From: Lentilactobacillus hilgardii DSM 20176 = ATCC 8290
GTDB taxonomy: Bacteria; Bacillota; Bacilli; Lactobacillales; Lactobacillaceae
Direction: 5' to 3'
Assembly (NCBI RefSeq): GCF_000159315.1
Contig: NZ_GG669994.1
Coordinates: forward strand, 92,378-131,746
Length of the DNA stretch: 39,369 nt
Shown here: positions 1-8,398 of the stretch, piece after piece
How the letters are laid out: each line of letters starts with the position of its first letter
Numbering within the stretch: the first letter of the stretch is position 1
Position numbers and translations under genes: made by a program
The notes under the pieces: model-generated
The model's database searches: none
Told to the model about the DNA's origin: nothing
What the model saw: the letters and a program-made list of their open reading frames with translations, nothing else

Positions 1-615
1 AGCTTTAGAGGGCGCCATACGTTCATATTCACTAAAAGACCACTTACTGATGGACTTATTTAAAGATATGGTTTTAACATTCGTAAAATCATTTAGCAAG
101 TATCTGTATTGAGATAAATATAAACTTTTAGACAGATTTAGATTAATTTTGGAATTAGGAAACAGCTTAGCAACCATTCGAGTTAACTTTAGCGCTTTAT
201 TGCTATTTAGGTCGTTAAGGTAGGCTTGTTGGCTATTAAAGAGAACCGGCAACTTAATAATGCTTTTTTTGAAATAACCGTACCAGGCAATCCCTTTAAC
301 TTTTTTGTTGTATGCCGAATATAACTTGTAATACACTTCGTTTTTGCCTTTAACGGGCTTCACGAATGCCTTGGAAACCAGCCAGACAGTGTTAGGATAG
401 TTTTTTAAATTATGGATCCGTTTGGTTTGGGTATTATTCCAAATATAAGCTTTCTGACTTTTGGTGCTTGAATAATACGGAATCGGCCCTGTAAATGTGG
501 AGCCATCAAAAGAATAGTTGCTTGGAATGGTGTTGGCGGATACCGAGCCAACACTTGCTAGACTAAGAAAAATAGCCCCTACCAGTAACAGAAACGACAA
601 ACTCTTTTTTAGCAT
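1..615 (-). CDS. Secreted protein of unknown function, 3' end outside window
   Basis: Open minus-strand frame of 205 codons that runs off the left edge without a stop. It starts at ATG 615-613 behind GGAGG with 8 nt spacing. The protein begins with a classical signal peptide (MLKKSLSFLLLVGAIF, then a likely cleavage after VSAN). The mature part is Lys/Tyr/Asn-rich and has no catalytic motif I recognise. It is clearly related to the protein at 2058-2900: both have an xxYxWN motif near the N terminus, a GIxWxG motif, and LTRxVxKLFPN in the middle. This suggests an extracellular paralogous family duplicated around the intervening debris. Function unknown. Confidence 0.85.
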   Translation of the reverse strand, partial: MLKKSLSFLLLVGAIFLSLASVGSVSANTIPSNYSFDGSTFTGPIPYYSSTKSQKAYIWNNTQTKRIHNLKNYPNTVWLVSKAFVKPVKGKNEVYYKLYSAYNKKVKGIAWYGYFKKSIIKLPVLFNSQQAYLNDLNSNKALKLTRMVAKLFPNSKINLNLSKSLYLSQYRYLLNDFTNVKTISLNKSISKWSFSEYERMAPSKA

Positions 616-637
616 ATTAAATACCTCCACTACATGC

Positions 638-666
638 ATTATAACAAAAAAGGATACTTACTTTAA
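638..666 (-). promoter_or_regulatory. Promoter of the partial secreted-protein gene
   Basis: On the minus strand an extended -10, TGTTATAAT (hexamer at 643-638), lies 17 bp from a weak -35 TTAAAG (666-661). It sits about 25 bp upstream of the start codon at 615. The -35 is poor, so the TGn extension probably carries the activity. Confidence 0.5.
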
Positions 667-710
667 AAGATGTGAGTAAAAAAAATATGGTCAATAACTT
701 AAGAGAAAAC

Positions 711-720
711 GTGTTATAAT
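711..720 (+). promoter_or_regulatory. Extended -10 promoter of a small RNA
   Basis: TGTTATAAT with hexamer 715-720, directly upstream of a short segment that ends in a strong intrinsic terminator. No good -35 is visible. Transcription should start near 727. Confidence 0.45.
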
Positions 721-726
721 GCCTCT

Positions 727-846
727 ATGAAAAAAAGAATCTCTGCTGGAACAGGACGTCCTATATAGAACCGCTTAAGACGGTGACAAAACTTAACAAA
801 CGTTAAATAATCGCTAGCTCTGCCAAGCTAAGGCGATTATTTTTTT
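727..846 (+). ncRNA. Candidate small RNA (~120 nt)
   Basis: A transcription unit bounded by an extended -10 box (715-720) and a strong terminator (806-846), with no convincing gene inside. A 13-codon frame starting exactly at 727 has no ribosome binding site, although leaderless translation cannot be excluded. The segment has GC-rich blocks (GGACGTCC, CCGC..GACGG) that could fold. I do not recognise it as 6S, SRP RNA, tmRNA or a known riboswitch. The next plus-strand coding frame begins only at 1307, so a leader role is unlikely. Confidence 0.4.
806..846 (+). terminator. Intrinsic terminator of the candidate small RNA
   Basis: AATAATCGC (806-814) pairs perfectly with GCGATTATT (833-841). An inner TAGCT/AGCTA pair extends the stem, and a T run follows. 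Confidence 0.8.
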
Positions 847-1044
847 GCTGACTTTTAATCAGCTCAACAACTAGGCCAATTAGGTTGATAATCAAAAGAC
901 CAACACCAATTGCTAGTTGCGGTGCGTCCGAAACGGACACTAGGCTACATTAGTTACGTAAATCATCAAGAAGTTCATACTGGAACTTGTTTGAAGATGC
1001 TAAGGCTGACTGTTTGAAATGTCTAATTAACTTTTTTTAAAGTT

Positions 1045-1109
1045 GTAGGGTCAATGGAACATCCATACGAAACGGAATAAGCTTTGTATGGATGTTCCAT
1101 TGGCCCTAC
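1045..1109. repeat. Near-perfect 27-bp inverted repeat (long hairpin)
   Basis: The arms 1045-1071 and 1083-1109 are complementary over 27 nt. The two non-Watson-Crick positions are G-U compatible in one strand, and the loop is 11 nt. Neither side is followed by a T run, so it is not a standard terminator. It could be a decayed miniature element or a transcript-processing hairpin. Confidence 0.8.
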
Positions 1110-1138
1110 TAATAAAAGCCGTCTGCTCGATTTGACGC

Positions 1139-1283
1139 TTATAGTTTATCGTCAATCGGGACGTTAAAGCCGACCACTTCCGGACGACTCACCGCCCAAA
1201 CACCGCCACTTTTCCGCCAAACGTTGACGAAACGCCTTTAATTGCAAAGTTTTCGTTACTTTGGACATCAATCGTTCCGGATA
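1139..1283 (-). pseudogene. Possible C-terminal coding remnant
   Basis: On the minus strand two short frames read like natural protein and join only through a frameshift. The first includes TIDVQSNENFAIKGVSSTF. The second ends in WAVSRPEVVGFNVPIDDKL followed by a stop at 1139. Neither has a start codon with a ribosome binding site. I read this as the 3' tail of a lost gene; the family is not recognised and chance cannot be ruled out. Confidence 0.3.
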
Positions 1284-1306
1284 TTCAAGATTAGCCGATT
1301 GAGGAT

Positions 1307-1924
1307 ATGTTTGATCACGTATTTTTACCGCTAAAGCATACCCAGGCTCAACGACTTACCAGCTTGGTATCAGCAAACTCCACTGGAAAAGCACCATTTG
1401 CAATTGCACGTGCGGACGGTGCCCTATCATCAACACCAACCGCTAGTCGGACAGATGGTGGGAAACAACGGTTAATGTTCATGACCAGTAACGCTACTAA
1501 TGACACAGGCAGCTATCAACTATCTGCTTACAATGTAGATACAATTAATGCAAAACTGCATGAATCTGCGTCTGGTACAGTTTCATGTGCTAATCTTACA
1601 AGCAATCTAGTTAGTGCCTACGTTCCAAAAGCGGGAGCTTTGGAAGTTCCTAACAAGTCGTGGCAGGGATTAGAGTTTGCAGATGATAATTCAGTATATA
1701 TTTCTGGTGGCCGAACAGGAATGATACCTAAAATTATGAAAGGTAATTGGCGATTTACTAAAAAGCAAACGGTTAGTTTATCTGATGTTGATGACATTTC
1801 AGACGTTGAAACTGAAGGAATCCAACTCAAAGGAAGCAAAATTTATGTTGGTCTTGAATTTCATAACGGTAATGCCGATCCACATCGCGTTTATTCAATT
1901 AGTAAATCTAGTTTTAACTTTTAG
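1307..1924 (+). pseudogene. 5'-truncated helveticin-J-like (class III bacteriocin) gene
   Basis: 205 codons open from ATG 1307, but no ribosome binding site or signal peptide, and an in-frame stop lies at 1292. The sequence resembles the C-terminal two thirds of helveticin-J-family proteins: the block YNVDTINAKL matches the family's YNLDTINEKL region, and a later block SDVETEGIQLKGSKIYVGL matches the conserved glycine-rich C-terminal strand pattern. The family is about 330 residues, so roughly 130 N-terminal residues are missing. The break coincides with the degenerate stretch before 1292. Helveticin J itself is a secreted bacteriolysin. This copy is probably silent. An alternative is a shortened functional homologue with its start lost in the window's debris. 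Confidence 0.65.
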
Positions 1925-1962
1925 CGAATCCAAAAGAATTAATGAGACAAGTCCTTAAAGTG

Positions 1963-2011
1963 AATCAGGCTCCGTCAAAATTCGTGTGAATTTTGACGGA
2001 GCCTGATTTTT
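1963..2011 (+). terminator. Strong intrinsic terminator after the helveticin-like remnant
   Basis: A perfect 21-bp stem (1963-1983 with 1988-2008) has a GTGT loop and is followed by TTTT. It survives although the gene in front of it is truncated. Confidence 0.9.
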
Positions 2012-2057
2012 GGGTGATAAAAACAAGGTAGCTGATACTATACCACTAATCCACTGT

Positions 2058-2900
2058 TTATTCTGGAATTCCGATAGTAAAGCCAGGGGCCTCATCAGTG
2101 ATCAATCGATGCGGGTTACTGTAGTAATAAATGCCAATTTGATATTGGTCTAACGCAGTCCGTTTTGTTTGATCATAGCCACTTTTGTCCAAGGCAGACT
2201 TAATTAATTTAAATCTCGCATTGTCAGAGATATTTCGCTTATAGAAGCGCTTATTAAAGTATTTTTGCGCAGTTGGAAATTCAAGAACATCTTTATATCC
2301 ATTAACTGTTGGGTCATTAAAGTCCCAAGCACTGGCACCCCCAGCGGCTTTAGTAAGCTGGATTGATAGCTGAGTATTGGGAAATAATTTCAAAACTTTG
2401 CGGGTCAATTTTTGTGATGGTGATTTTTGAATGTAGTTTAAATATTCCTTGTCAGTATTGAAGTAACGGAAGTTAATATTATTAAGCTGTTGATAGTTGG
2501 GATTAACACCAGGGGTTAGGGACCCATGCCAAACAATTCCCTGTAATTTACTGCCTTCATTGCCATTGGGGGTAATTCCTTGAACATAGTAATAAACTGA
2601 TTTTTTAGAATTATGCGATAGAATGACACTTTGATCATAATATCGCCAACTGTAATTTTTATAATGTTTCAAATTAGCCTTAACTTTTGTGTGATTACTG
2701 TTCCACAAATAGATATTTTTAGACTTACTTATTAAATGATAAGCGCTGTTTGGATTATTACCAACAATCTTTTTGACAACTGTATATCCTGAATCAGCGT
2801 TAGTGCTAATCATAGTTGTAGCAAATCCAATGATCATGCTCGGAATTAATAACATCAAGAATTTTATTTGTTTTTTTATGTCGACCATTTTCTTATTCAT
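2058..2900 (-). CDS. Secreted protein of unknown function
   Basis: 280 residues when started at ATG 2900, which sits 9 nt behind GGAAGGGG. The longer frame would need a TTG inside that binding site. The N terminus has a Lys-rich start (MNKKMVDIKKQIKF) and a hydrophobic stretch to about residue 30, a typical signal peptide. The mature part is Tyr/Asn/Lys-rich and shares the YLWN, GIVWHG and LTRKVLKLFPN blocks with the partial protein at 1-615. No enzyme motif or anchor is visible, so it is probably released or loosely surface-bound. It forms a single gene, without a partner on its strand. Confidence 0.85.
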   Translation of the reverse strand: MNKKMVDIKKQIKFLMLLIPSMIIGFATTMISTNADSGYTVVKKIVGNNPNSAYHLISKSKNIYLWNSNHTKVKANLKHYKNYSWRYYDQSVILSHNSKKSVYYYVQGITPNGNEGSKLQGIVWHGSLTPGVNPNYQQLNNINFRYFNTDKEYLNYIQKSPSQKLTRKVLKLFPNTQLSIQLTKAAGGASAWDFNDPTVNGYKDVLEFPTAQKYFNKRFYKRNISDNARFKLIKSALDKSGYDQTKRTALDQYQIGIYYYSNPHRLITDEAPGFTIGIPE

Positions 2901-2968
2901 TATTAAATCCCCTTCCAATAATCATATTATCTAATAGTCACGAGTCGTTTGGAAAGTTATTAACTGTT

Positions 2969-3193
2969 ATGGAGTTAATGGAATATTTGGACGAAACAGT
3001 AGCGGTAGAAAAACGAACACCCAGCACCCATACTCATCGGAAAAAATTTGGGCATCATTATTATAAACGAACGCACGATATCGAAACATTGATGAAAATT
3101 TTTAATTATTCATCTCAGAAAATCACCAAACACTATATTGGTGTTACTGACGATGAAATCAACCAATTGCAAAATAATTTTAGGCTAGGGTAG
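2969..3193 (+). pseudogene. C-terminal remnant of a tyrosine recombinase (integrase)
   Basis: 74 codons holding only the end of a tyrosine-recombinase catalytic domain. The THTHRKKFGHHYYKRT block carries the HxxR box, NYSSQKITKHYIG carries the second histidine/serine region, and the final Tyr lies in HYIG. The N-terminal arm-binding and core-binding domains and the first catalytic Arg are absent, and there is no ribosome binding site. It is unrelated in sequence to the prophage integrase at 13775-14899. It therefore marks an older, lost mobile element beside the secreted-protein genes. Confidence 0.75.
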
Positions 3194-3410
3194 CAATAAC
3201 CTTTTACAAGCTAATAGTCTTGGAAAGCATAGGTGGAACTTCCTACACCTACATACATAATATCGTCTTCCATAAAAACTAATGAGTTAACTGTATTATT
3301 GAGAGTCTATCGCTACGGTAGAGTGTTTTTGTGCTTTAATAATGGTAGAATATTCGATTGTGCAGTTAGTTAGGTTGGAACAATCTTTCCAAAGTGAGGA
3401 GATAGATAAA

Positions 3411-5225
3411 ATGAAAGGGAAACCGCTCTTACGGCAGGCGTTTAAGACTTTTTTTAAAAACTGGGGCGCCTATACGATACTGGTCATCGTTATCAATTTT
3501 TTGATGTTGGGAATCGTTGTACCTCTGACGACTTTTTCGACCAGCCTGATTTTAAGATTGAACGGTGTCCCATATCTCTCGTATACCAACGTCGTTTGGT
3601 TGCTAACCAAGCGACCGGCAGCGGTAGGTGAATTATTGGTTCTGCTTATCATCATTTTGGCGTTGATTTTTTGGCAGTTTGCGTTTTTGATGTTTGGTAT
3701 TCAAAATATTGCTGAAAGGCAAAATCAACGACTGCCACGAGTGGCATTGACGGCTTTAAAAAATTTAGGCCATCTTCGAGCAGGAAGCTTTCTATTCTTT
3801 TTAGGCTATTTTATTCTGGTCTTACCGCTTTCGGATATTTACCTGAACTCCCCATTATTATCAAAAGTTCAACTGCCGGCCTTTATTTTTGAAACGATTG
3901 ATCAGAGCTGGTGGCTGATGGGATTGGTTGCATTATTTTATCTACTGCTATTTTATCTGGGCATTCGATTAATTCAAGTGTTGCCGTTAATGATTCTGAA
4001 TCGGCAGCCCGGATTTGCCGCAGCCAAAAAGAGCTGGCAGATGACCCGTCATAATGGATGGCGTTATCTTTGGCGAATGATGGTATTAGGTGCAGTCAGT
4101 TTCTTAACGACGACGTTACTTTCGGGATTACTTTATTTGGCTCAACTTTATTTTGATCAAAAATCCAACCTGGTTGCCTTTAGCGGTGCTGTTATTAACA
4201 TGGGCCTTCTATCGATTTGGCAATACATTATTGGCGCCTTTAGTTTGGTTGTCTTCATGTTGGTACTGATTTTTAATTTGGATGACCGTGGGATAAATCA
4301 ATCAATGGGAACCGTAGCCAGTCGACCAACGCGCCATCGTTATCGCCGCCGAATCTTTGCGGCCATATTGGTCTTGCTTTTTCTGAGCCTTCAAATGACG
4401 TTTAATGCCATTTATTTACAGGGTGCATTATTAACGCGACCACTGACCATCTCCCATCGGGGCGTTGATAATGGTAACGGCGTACAGAATACCATTCCCG
4501 CTTTAAACAAAACCAGCCGGGAAAAGCCTGATTATGTCGAAATGGATATCCACGAGACAAAGGACCATCAATTTGTGTTGATGCATGACGAAAATCTGAA
4601 AAAATTGGCGGGTGTTAATAAAGCGCCCCATCAATTGACACTTAAACAGCTGACAAAATTAAAGGTGTATGAAAATGGCCATACGGCGCACATTGCCAGT
4701 TTCGACCGGTATTTGACGGCTGCCGAACATGATCATCAAAAATTGTTGGTTGAAATTAAAACAACCAAGTACGATAGTGCCAATATGCTGGCGTTATTTA
4801 TCAAACGGTATGAAAACCGGCTGCTGCGTGACCATGATCGGATTCACTCACTTGATTATCATGTAATTACCGGCTTAAAGAAGCGCGCACCAAAGTTATT
4901 TGTCAGTTACATTTTGCCGTTTAATTTTTCATTTCCTGAAACCAAAGCAAATGCCTATACTATGGAAGAGACAACGTTGAATCAGGACTTTGTGAACGAG
5001 GCCCACGCCCGAAAACAACAGGTTTTTGCTTGGACAGTCGATGATGACGATGATATGACCCGAATGATGTTTCTAAATGTTGATGGGATTATTACTGATG
5101 ATCTTCATGAACTACAGGTTAATATTGAAACAACGTTTGATCATCCAAGCTATGCGCAGCGCTTATTGATTTATTCGAATGAACTGCAGGATGCGAGTGA
5201 TAGTGCCGGTATGCCTCAAAATTAA
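3411..5225 (+). CDS. Membrane-anchored glycerophosphodiester phosphodiesterase
   Basis: 604 residues from ATG 3411, behind GTGAGGAGATAG. The longer frame from 3342 has no binding site. The N-terminal half (~15-345) is a polytopic membrane domain of about seven to eight helices, as in the GPDPase_memb family. The C-terminal half is a GDPD TIM barrel with the catalytic HRG at about residue 349, the metal-binding EMDIHETKD and the LMHDE strand. The usual PENT motif is replaced by GVQNT, so the Glu there is missing. Expected role: hydrolysis of glycerophosphodiesters to glycerol-3-phosphate at the membrane, in phospholipid or teichoic-acid turnover. Monocistronic. Confidence 0.9.
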   Translation: MKGKPLLRQAFKTFFKNWGAYTILVIVINFLMLGIVVPLTTFSTSLILRLNGVPYLSYTNVVWLLTKRPAAVGELLVLLIIILALIFWQFAFLMFGIQNIAERQNQRLPRVALTALKNLGHLRAGSFLFFLGYFILVLPLSDIYLNSPLLSKVQLPAFIFETIDQSWWLMGLVALFYLLLFYLGIRLIQVLPLMILNRQPGFAAAKKSWQMTRHNGWRYLWRMMVLGAVSFLTTTLLSGLLYLAQLYFDQKSNLVAFSGAVINMGLLSIWQYIIGAFSLVVFMLVLIFNLDDRGINQSMGTVASRPTRHRYRRRIFAAILVLLFLSLQMTFNAIYLQGALLTRPLTISHRGVDNGNGVQNTIPALNKTSREKPDYVEMDIHETKDHQFVLMHDENLKKLAGVNKAPHQLTLKQLTKLKVYENGHTAHIASFDRYLTAAEHDHQKLLVEIKTTKYDSANMLALFIKRYENRLLRDHDRIHSLDYHVITGLKKRAPKLFVSYILPFNFSFPETKANAYTMEETTLNQDFVNEAHARKQQVFAWTVDDDDDMTRMMFLNVDGIITDDLHELQVNIETTFDHPSYAQRLLIYSNELQDASDSAGMPQN

Positions 5226-5259
5226 CGAATTGATATTGGTGGATATATTGAATTAAAAA

Positions 5260-5300
5260 AGCCGATCGGAAAAGTTGTTTACTTCCGACCGGCTCTTTTA
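5260..5300. terminator. Bidirectional intrinsic terminator
   Basis: AGCCGATCGGAA pairs with TTCCGACCGGCT (5260-5271 / 5283-5294, one mismatch). There is CTTTTA on the right and an A6 tract on the left that becomes T6 on the minus strand. It serves the convergent GDPD and phosphoglucomutase genes. Confidence 0.85.
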
Positions 5301-5377
5301 GTAGTAATTCTTGAAGATAATCAAAACTAAAATCAAGAATGTGCTGATTTATAAGATTTTATTTTTAAAATGACTGA

Positions 5378-7123
5378 TTAGTTTTTAACCAGTTGCTCAA
5401 TCACTTTGTCCAGGGCATCAACGTCACTAGCCAGCTTGGCATCGACAGCTTCCTGATTCTTATCGACAACTTCCAAATAGAACTTCACTTTTGGTTCGGT
5501 CCCGGAAGGTCGAACAGCCAGCCAGGTCTCATCATCCAGCCAATACTTAAGAACGTTTGATTTCGGCAGGTCAATTGGCTTTTGTTGACCATCTCTATCA
5601 GTTAGGGTAGAGCTAGCGTAGTCGGCATGGCTGATAACTTTATGACCGTTGAATTCGGTTAGTGGGTTGTCGCGAAGTTCAGACATGATGTGAGCCATCT
5701 TGTCCTTACCGTCAAGACCGTCAAATTCCTTGGCGATAGTCTTTTCAGCGTAATATCCGTACTTCTTGAACATTTCCTGAACACCGTCATATAAGGTCTT
5801 ACCCTGACTCTTGTAATAAGCAGCAACTTCAGCCAATAACAAAACGGTCTGAATGGCATCTTTGTCGCGAACAAATGGCTTGATCAGGTAACCAAAGCTT
5901 TCTTCAAACCCAAACAGAAAAGTATGGTCATGCTTGGTCTCGTAATGATGAATGGCTTCGGCAATAAATTTGAAGCCGGTTAAAACGTTATTGGTTGTGA
6001 CACCATAGTCCGCTGCGATTTTAACGGCTAAATCCGTTGAAACAATTGATTTGACAATTGTGCCATTATCTGGCAATGAACCCGCCTTTTTCTTGGCAGA
6101 TAGGATATAATTGAGTAATACACTGGCAATTTGATTACCACTTAATAATTGATAACTGCCATCGGGTTGTCGAACAGCTGCCCCCAATCGATCAGCATCC
6201 GGATCGCTGGCAATCAAGACGTCAGCGGAAACCTTTTTACCCAGCTTTCTGGCTAAATCAAATGCTTGTGGGAATTCAGGGTTTGGAAATGGGGTTGTCG
6301 GGAATTCGGGATCGGCAATTGTTTGTTCGGGAACAACGACATAGTTGCTAAAACCAGCTTCTTCAAGTGCCCGCCGTGCGATGACTTTACCGGTTCCATG
6401 AAGTGGTGAATAAACAAACTTCATGTCCTTACCGACAGTGTTGATCAAGTTGTGATCAATGTTGACTGTTTTAACATTGTCGAGGTAATCGATATCAACA
6501 TCTTCACCAATCAGGTTCATGATTTTGGCTTCGCGTAATGCCTGTTCCGGTTTAACGTGAATGGCAAACAGGTCGCTGTTTTTTCTAATATAAGAAGTGA
6601 TTAAATCAGATTCCTTAGGCGGCATTTGACCACCATCTTCACCATAGATCTTAAAGCCGTTATACTGTTTAGGATTATGGCTTGCGGTAATCATGATACC
6701 GGCATAGGTGTGTAAGTGACGAACTGCAAATGACAATTCCGGTGTTGGCCGAATATCATCAAACACGAAAGTTGGAATATCGTGGTATCCCAATACTTTA
6801 GCAGATTCATGAGCAAATTCTTTTGAATGATAACGGGAGTCAAAACTAATCGCAACGCCGCGCTTTCTGGTGGCTTCATCCAGCGTGTCCATAAACGAAG
6901 CGAGTCCTTCAGCGGCTTGACGGACCGTATAGATGTTCATTCGATTTGTTCCGGCACCCATGATGCCCCGCATGCCGGCAGTTCCAAATGAAAGGAATGT
7001 GCCGAATGCATCTTCTTGTTTATCGGGGGCGTTTTTTAATTGTCTTAGATCAAGTACAATGTTTTCTGGTAAGTTTGGTTGTTTAGACCATTCTTGATAA
7101 GCGTGTTCAATATTGTCATTCAC
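5378..7123 (-). CDS. pgcA: Phosphoglucomutase (alpha-D-phosphohexomutase family)
   Basis: 581 residues, full length for the long Firmicutes phosphoglucomutase/phosphomannomutase type. It starts with GTG at 7123 behind AAAGGGAGG (8 nt). All four family motifs are intact: the active-site serine loop ITASHNPKQYNG (Ser148), the Mg-binding loop DPDADRLG, the sugar-binding GFEESFGYL and the C-terminal phosphate-binding RPSGTEPK. It interconverts glucose-1-P and glucose-6-P in the cytosol, feeding UDP-glucose, cell-wall and glycolipid synthesis or Leloir galactose use. It has its own consensus promoter and lies divergent from a LacI/GalR-type regulator, which could control it. Confidence 0.95.
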   Translation of the reverse strand: MNDNIEHAYQEWSKQPNLPENIVLDLRQLKNAPDKQEDAFGTFLSFGTAGMRGIMGAGTNRMNIYTVRQAAEGLASFMDTLDEATRKRGVAISFDSRYHSKEFAHESAKVLGYHDIPTFVFDDIRPTPELSFAVRHLHTYAGIMITASHNPKQYNGFKIYGEDGGQMPPKESDLITSYIRKNSDLFAIHVKPEQALREAKIMNLIGEDVDIDYLDNVKTVNIDHNLINTVGKDMKFVYSPLHGTGKVIARRALEEAGFSNYVVVPEQTIADPEFPTTPFPNPEFPQAFDLARKLGKKVSADVLIASDPDADRLGAAVRQPDGSYQLLSGNQIASVLLNYILSAKKKAGSLPDNGTIVKSIVSTDLAVKIAADYGVTTNNVLTGFKFIAEAIHHYETKHDHTFLFGFEESFGYLIKPFVRDKDAIQTVLLLAEVAAYYKSQGKTLYDGVQEMFKKYGYYAEKTIAKEFDGLDGKDKMAHIMSELRDNPLTEFNGHKVISHADYASSTLTDRDGQQKPIDLPKSNVLKYWLDDETWLAVRPSGTEPKVKFYLEVVDKNQEAVDAKLASDVDALDKVIEQLVKN

Positions 7124-7154
7124 GAGATGGACCTCCCTTTATTAGTTCAGCTTC

Positions 7155-7183
7155 ATTATAGAAATTTACGAGCTTCTCGTCAA
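7155..7183 (-). promoter_or_regulatory. Promoter of the phosphoglucomutase gene
   Basis: On the minus strand TTGACG (7183-7178), a 17-bp spacer and a perfect TATAAT (7160-7155), about 30 bp upstream of the GTG start. Confidence 0.85.
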
Positions 7184-7223
7184 CATGTTTACTAGCCAGA
7201 AACACTAATATGTCGCAACATCC

Positions 7224-7252
7224 TTGACTTATCAAGTAAAACAAAATATATT
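7224..7252 (+). promoter_or_regulatory. Promoter of the LacI-type regulator gene
   Basis: TTGACT (7224-7229), a 17-bp spacer and TATATT (7247-7252). The expected start point near 7259 falls inside the dyad operator at 7256-7273. Confidence 0.75.
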
Positions 7253-7255
7253 TAT

Positions 7256-7273
7256 TTTAGTAAACTAACTAAA
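7256..7273. promoter_or_regulatory. Probable LacI-family operator
   Basis: An 18-bp dyad TTTAGT-6-ACTAAA sits on the transcription start of the regulator gene, the usual layout for autorepression. The core resembles the AT-rich operators of GalR/RafR-like regulators in lactobacilli. Confidence 0.6.
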
Positions 7274-7318
7274 GATCATTTATAAGTAAAATTTTTAGAA
7301 ATTAGAGGTGGATTATTT

Positions 7319-8314
7319 TTGGCGACAATTAAAGATATTGCTAAAAAAGCAGGCGTGTCGATTACGACCGTTTCGCGGGTTTTAAATTATGATAAGACAC
7401 TCTCGGTGAGTGACACGACAAGAAAGAAAATATTCAGGGTCGCTGAAGATCTGGCCTATACTAAAAAGAAAAAGGCCGGCAATATAAAAGATAATATTGC
7501 AATTGTTCAATGGTATACCGAGCAACAGGAATTAGATGATTTGTATTATCTATCTATTAGATTGGGGGCTGAGAAGCGGGCCGAGCGGCTTCATTATAAA
7601 GTTCATCGTTTTTTTGCCAACGACTCATTATCAAAAATCAAAGATGTAAAAGCGATTGTTGCCATTGGTAAATTTAGTGATGCTCAAATTAAGGTGATAT
7701 TAAAAGTAACTGCCAATGTCATATTTGTGGATTTTGATACCTTAGCCAAGGGCTATGATTGTGTTGTGACCGATTTTGATAATTCGACTGAATCAGTTTT
7801 GACATATTTTATTGAGAGTGGTTTAAAGCGAATAGGTATGCTATCCGGAGTGGAATATTCGAGCGATCACAAATTAAAAATTGTTGATCCGCGATTCGAT
7901 GTTTTTAAAGATTATTTGGAAAATCAATCACTTTACGACCCGGCTAATGTGTTTGTTGGTGATTTTACCATGCAGTCGGCGTTTGATTTGGTGAACAATG
8001 CATTGAAAACCAATCGCAAGGATTTCCCCAATGCACTGTATGTTGCCAACGATGCAATGGCGGTCGGCGCATTAAAGGCGTTTCATGAAAATAAGGTGAA
8101 CGTTCCAGAAGATGTCAGTGTTGTTAGTTTTAACGACACGGCAGTTGCCAAATATGTCATTCCTTCGTTAAGTTCCGTAAAAGTTGATACAGGGAAAATG
8201 GGGGAAGTGGCCGTTTCACTTGTTGATACGATTGAGGATGACGATGATGATCATCATACACCTCAAAAAGTGATTGTTGGAAACCGACTCATCAAACGAG
8301 AATCAAGCTTGTAA
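7319..8314 (+). CDS. LacI/GalR-family transcriptional regulator
   Basis: 331 residues, starting at TTG 7319 behind AGAGGTGG. The N terminus (residues 2-22, TIKDIAKKAGVSITTVSRVL) is the canonical LacI helix-turn-helix, followed by the hinge. The rest is a periplasmic-binding-protein-like sensor domain with the late VSVVSFNDTAVAKYVIPSL block typical of sugar-responsive members. It is divergent from the phosphoglucomutase gene and has an operator over its own promoter. The effector is probably a sugar or sugar phosphate, but this cannot be read from the sequence. Similar proteins are annotated GalR or EbgR; I do not assign a symbol. Confidence 0.9.
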   Translation: MATIKDIAKKAGVSITTVSRVLNYDKTLSVSDTTRKKIFRVAEDLAYTKKKKAGNIKDNIAIVQWYTEQQELDDLYYLSIRLGAEKRAERLHYKVHRFFANDSLSKIKDVKAIVAIGKFSDAQIKVILKVTANVIFVDFDTLAKGYDCVVTDFDNSTESVLTYFIESGLKRIGMLSGVEYSSDHKLKIVDPRFDVFKDYLENQSLYDPANVFVGDFTMQSAFDLVNNALKTNRKDFPNALYVANDAMAVGALKAFHENKVNVPEDVSVVSFNDTAVAKYVIPSLSSVKVDTGKMGEVAVSLVDTIEDDDDDHHTPQKVIVGNRLIKRESSL

Positions 8315-8318
8315 CCAT

Positions 8319-8366
8319 AACACGTTTTGAAATGATTGTTCAATTTATTTCAAGGCGCGTTTTTTG
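8319..8366 (+). terminator. Intrinsic terminator of the regulator gene
   Basis: AACACGTTTTGAAAT (8319-8333) pairs with ATTTCAAGGCGCGTT (8347-8361) with one mismatch and two G-U pairs, followed by a T6 run. Confidence 0.75.
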
Positions 8367-8398
8367 TTGTTATATCGGCACTTAGGCTACATCTATCA

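Larger units (their letters stand above)
847..1306. other. Non-coding, degenerate intergenic stretch
   Basis: No intact gene is visible. It contains a short GTCCG/CGGAC hairpin near 926-938, a long inverted repeat (1045-1109) and minus-strand coding debris (~1139-1283). The region reads as decayed chromosome between two secreted-protein genes. Confidence 0.6.

Noticed and set aside
727-768. 13-codon frame starting with ATG at the small-RNA start point
   Set aside because: No ribosome binding site and no similarity to a known leader peptide; kept only as a note under the small RNA.
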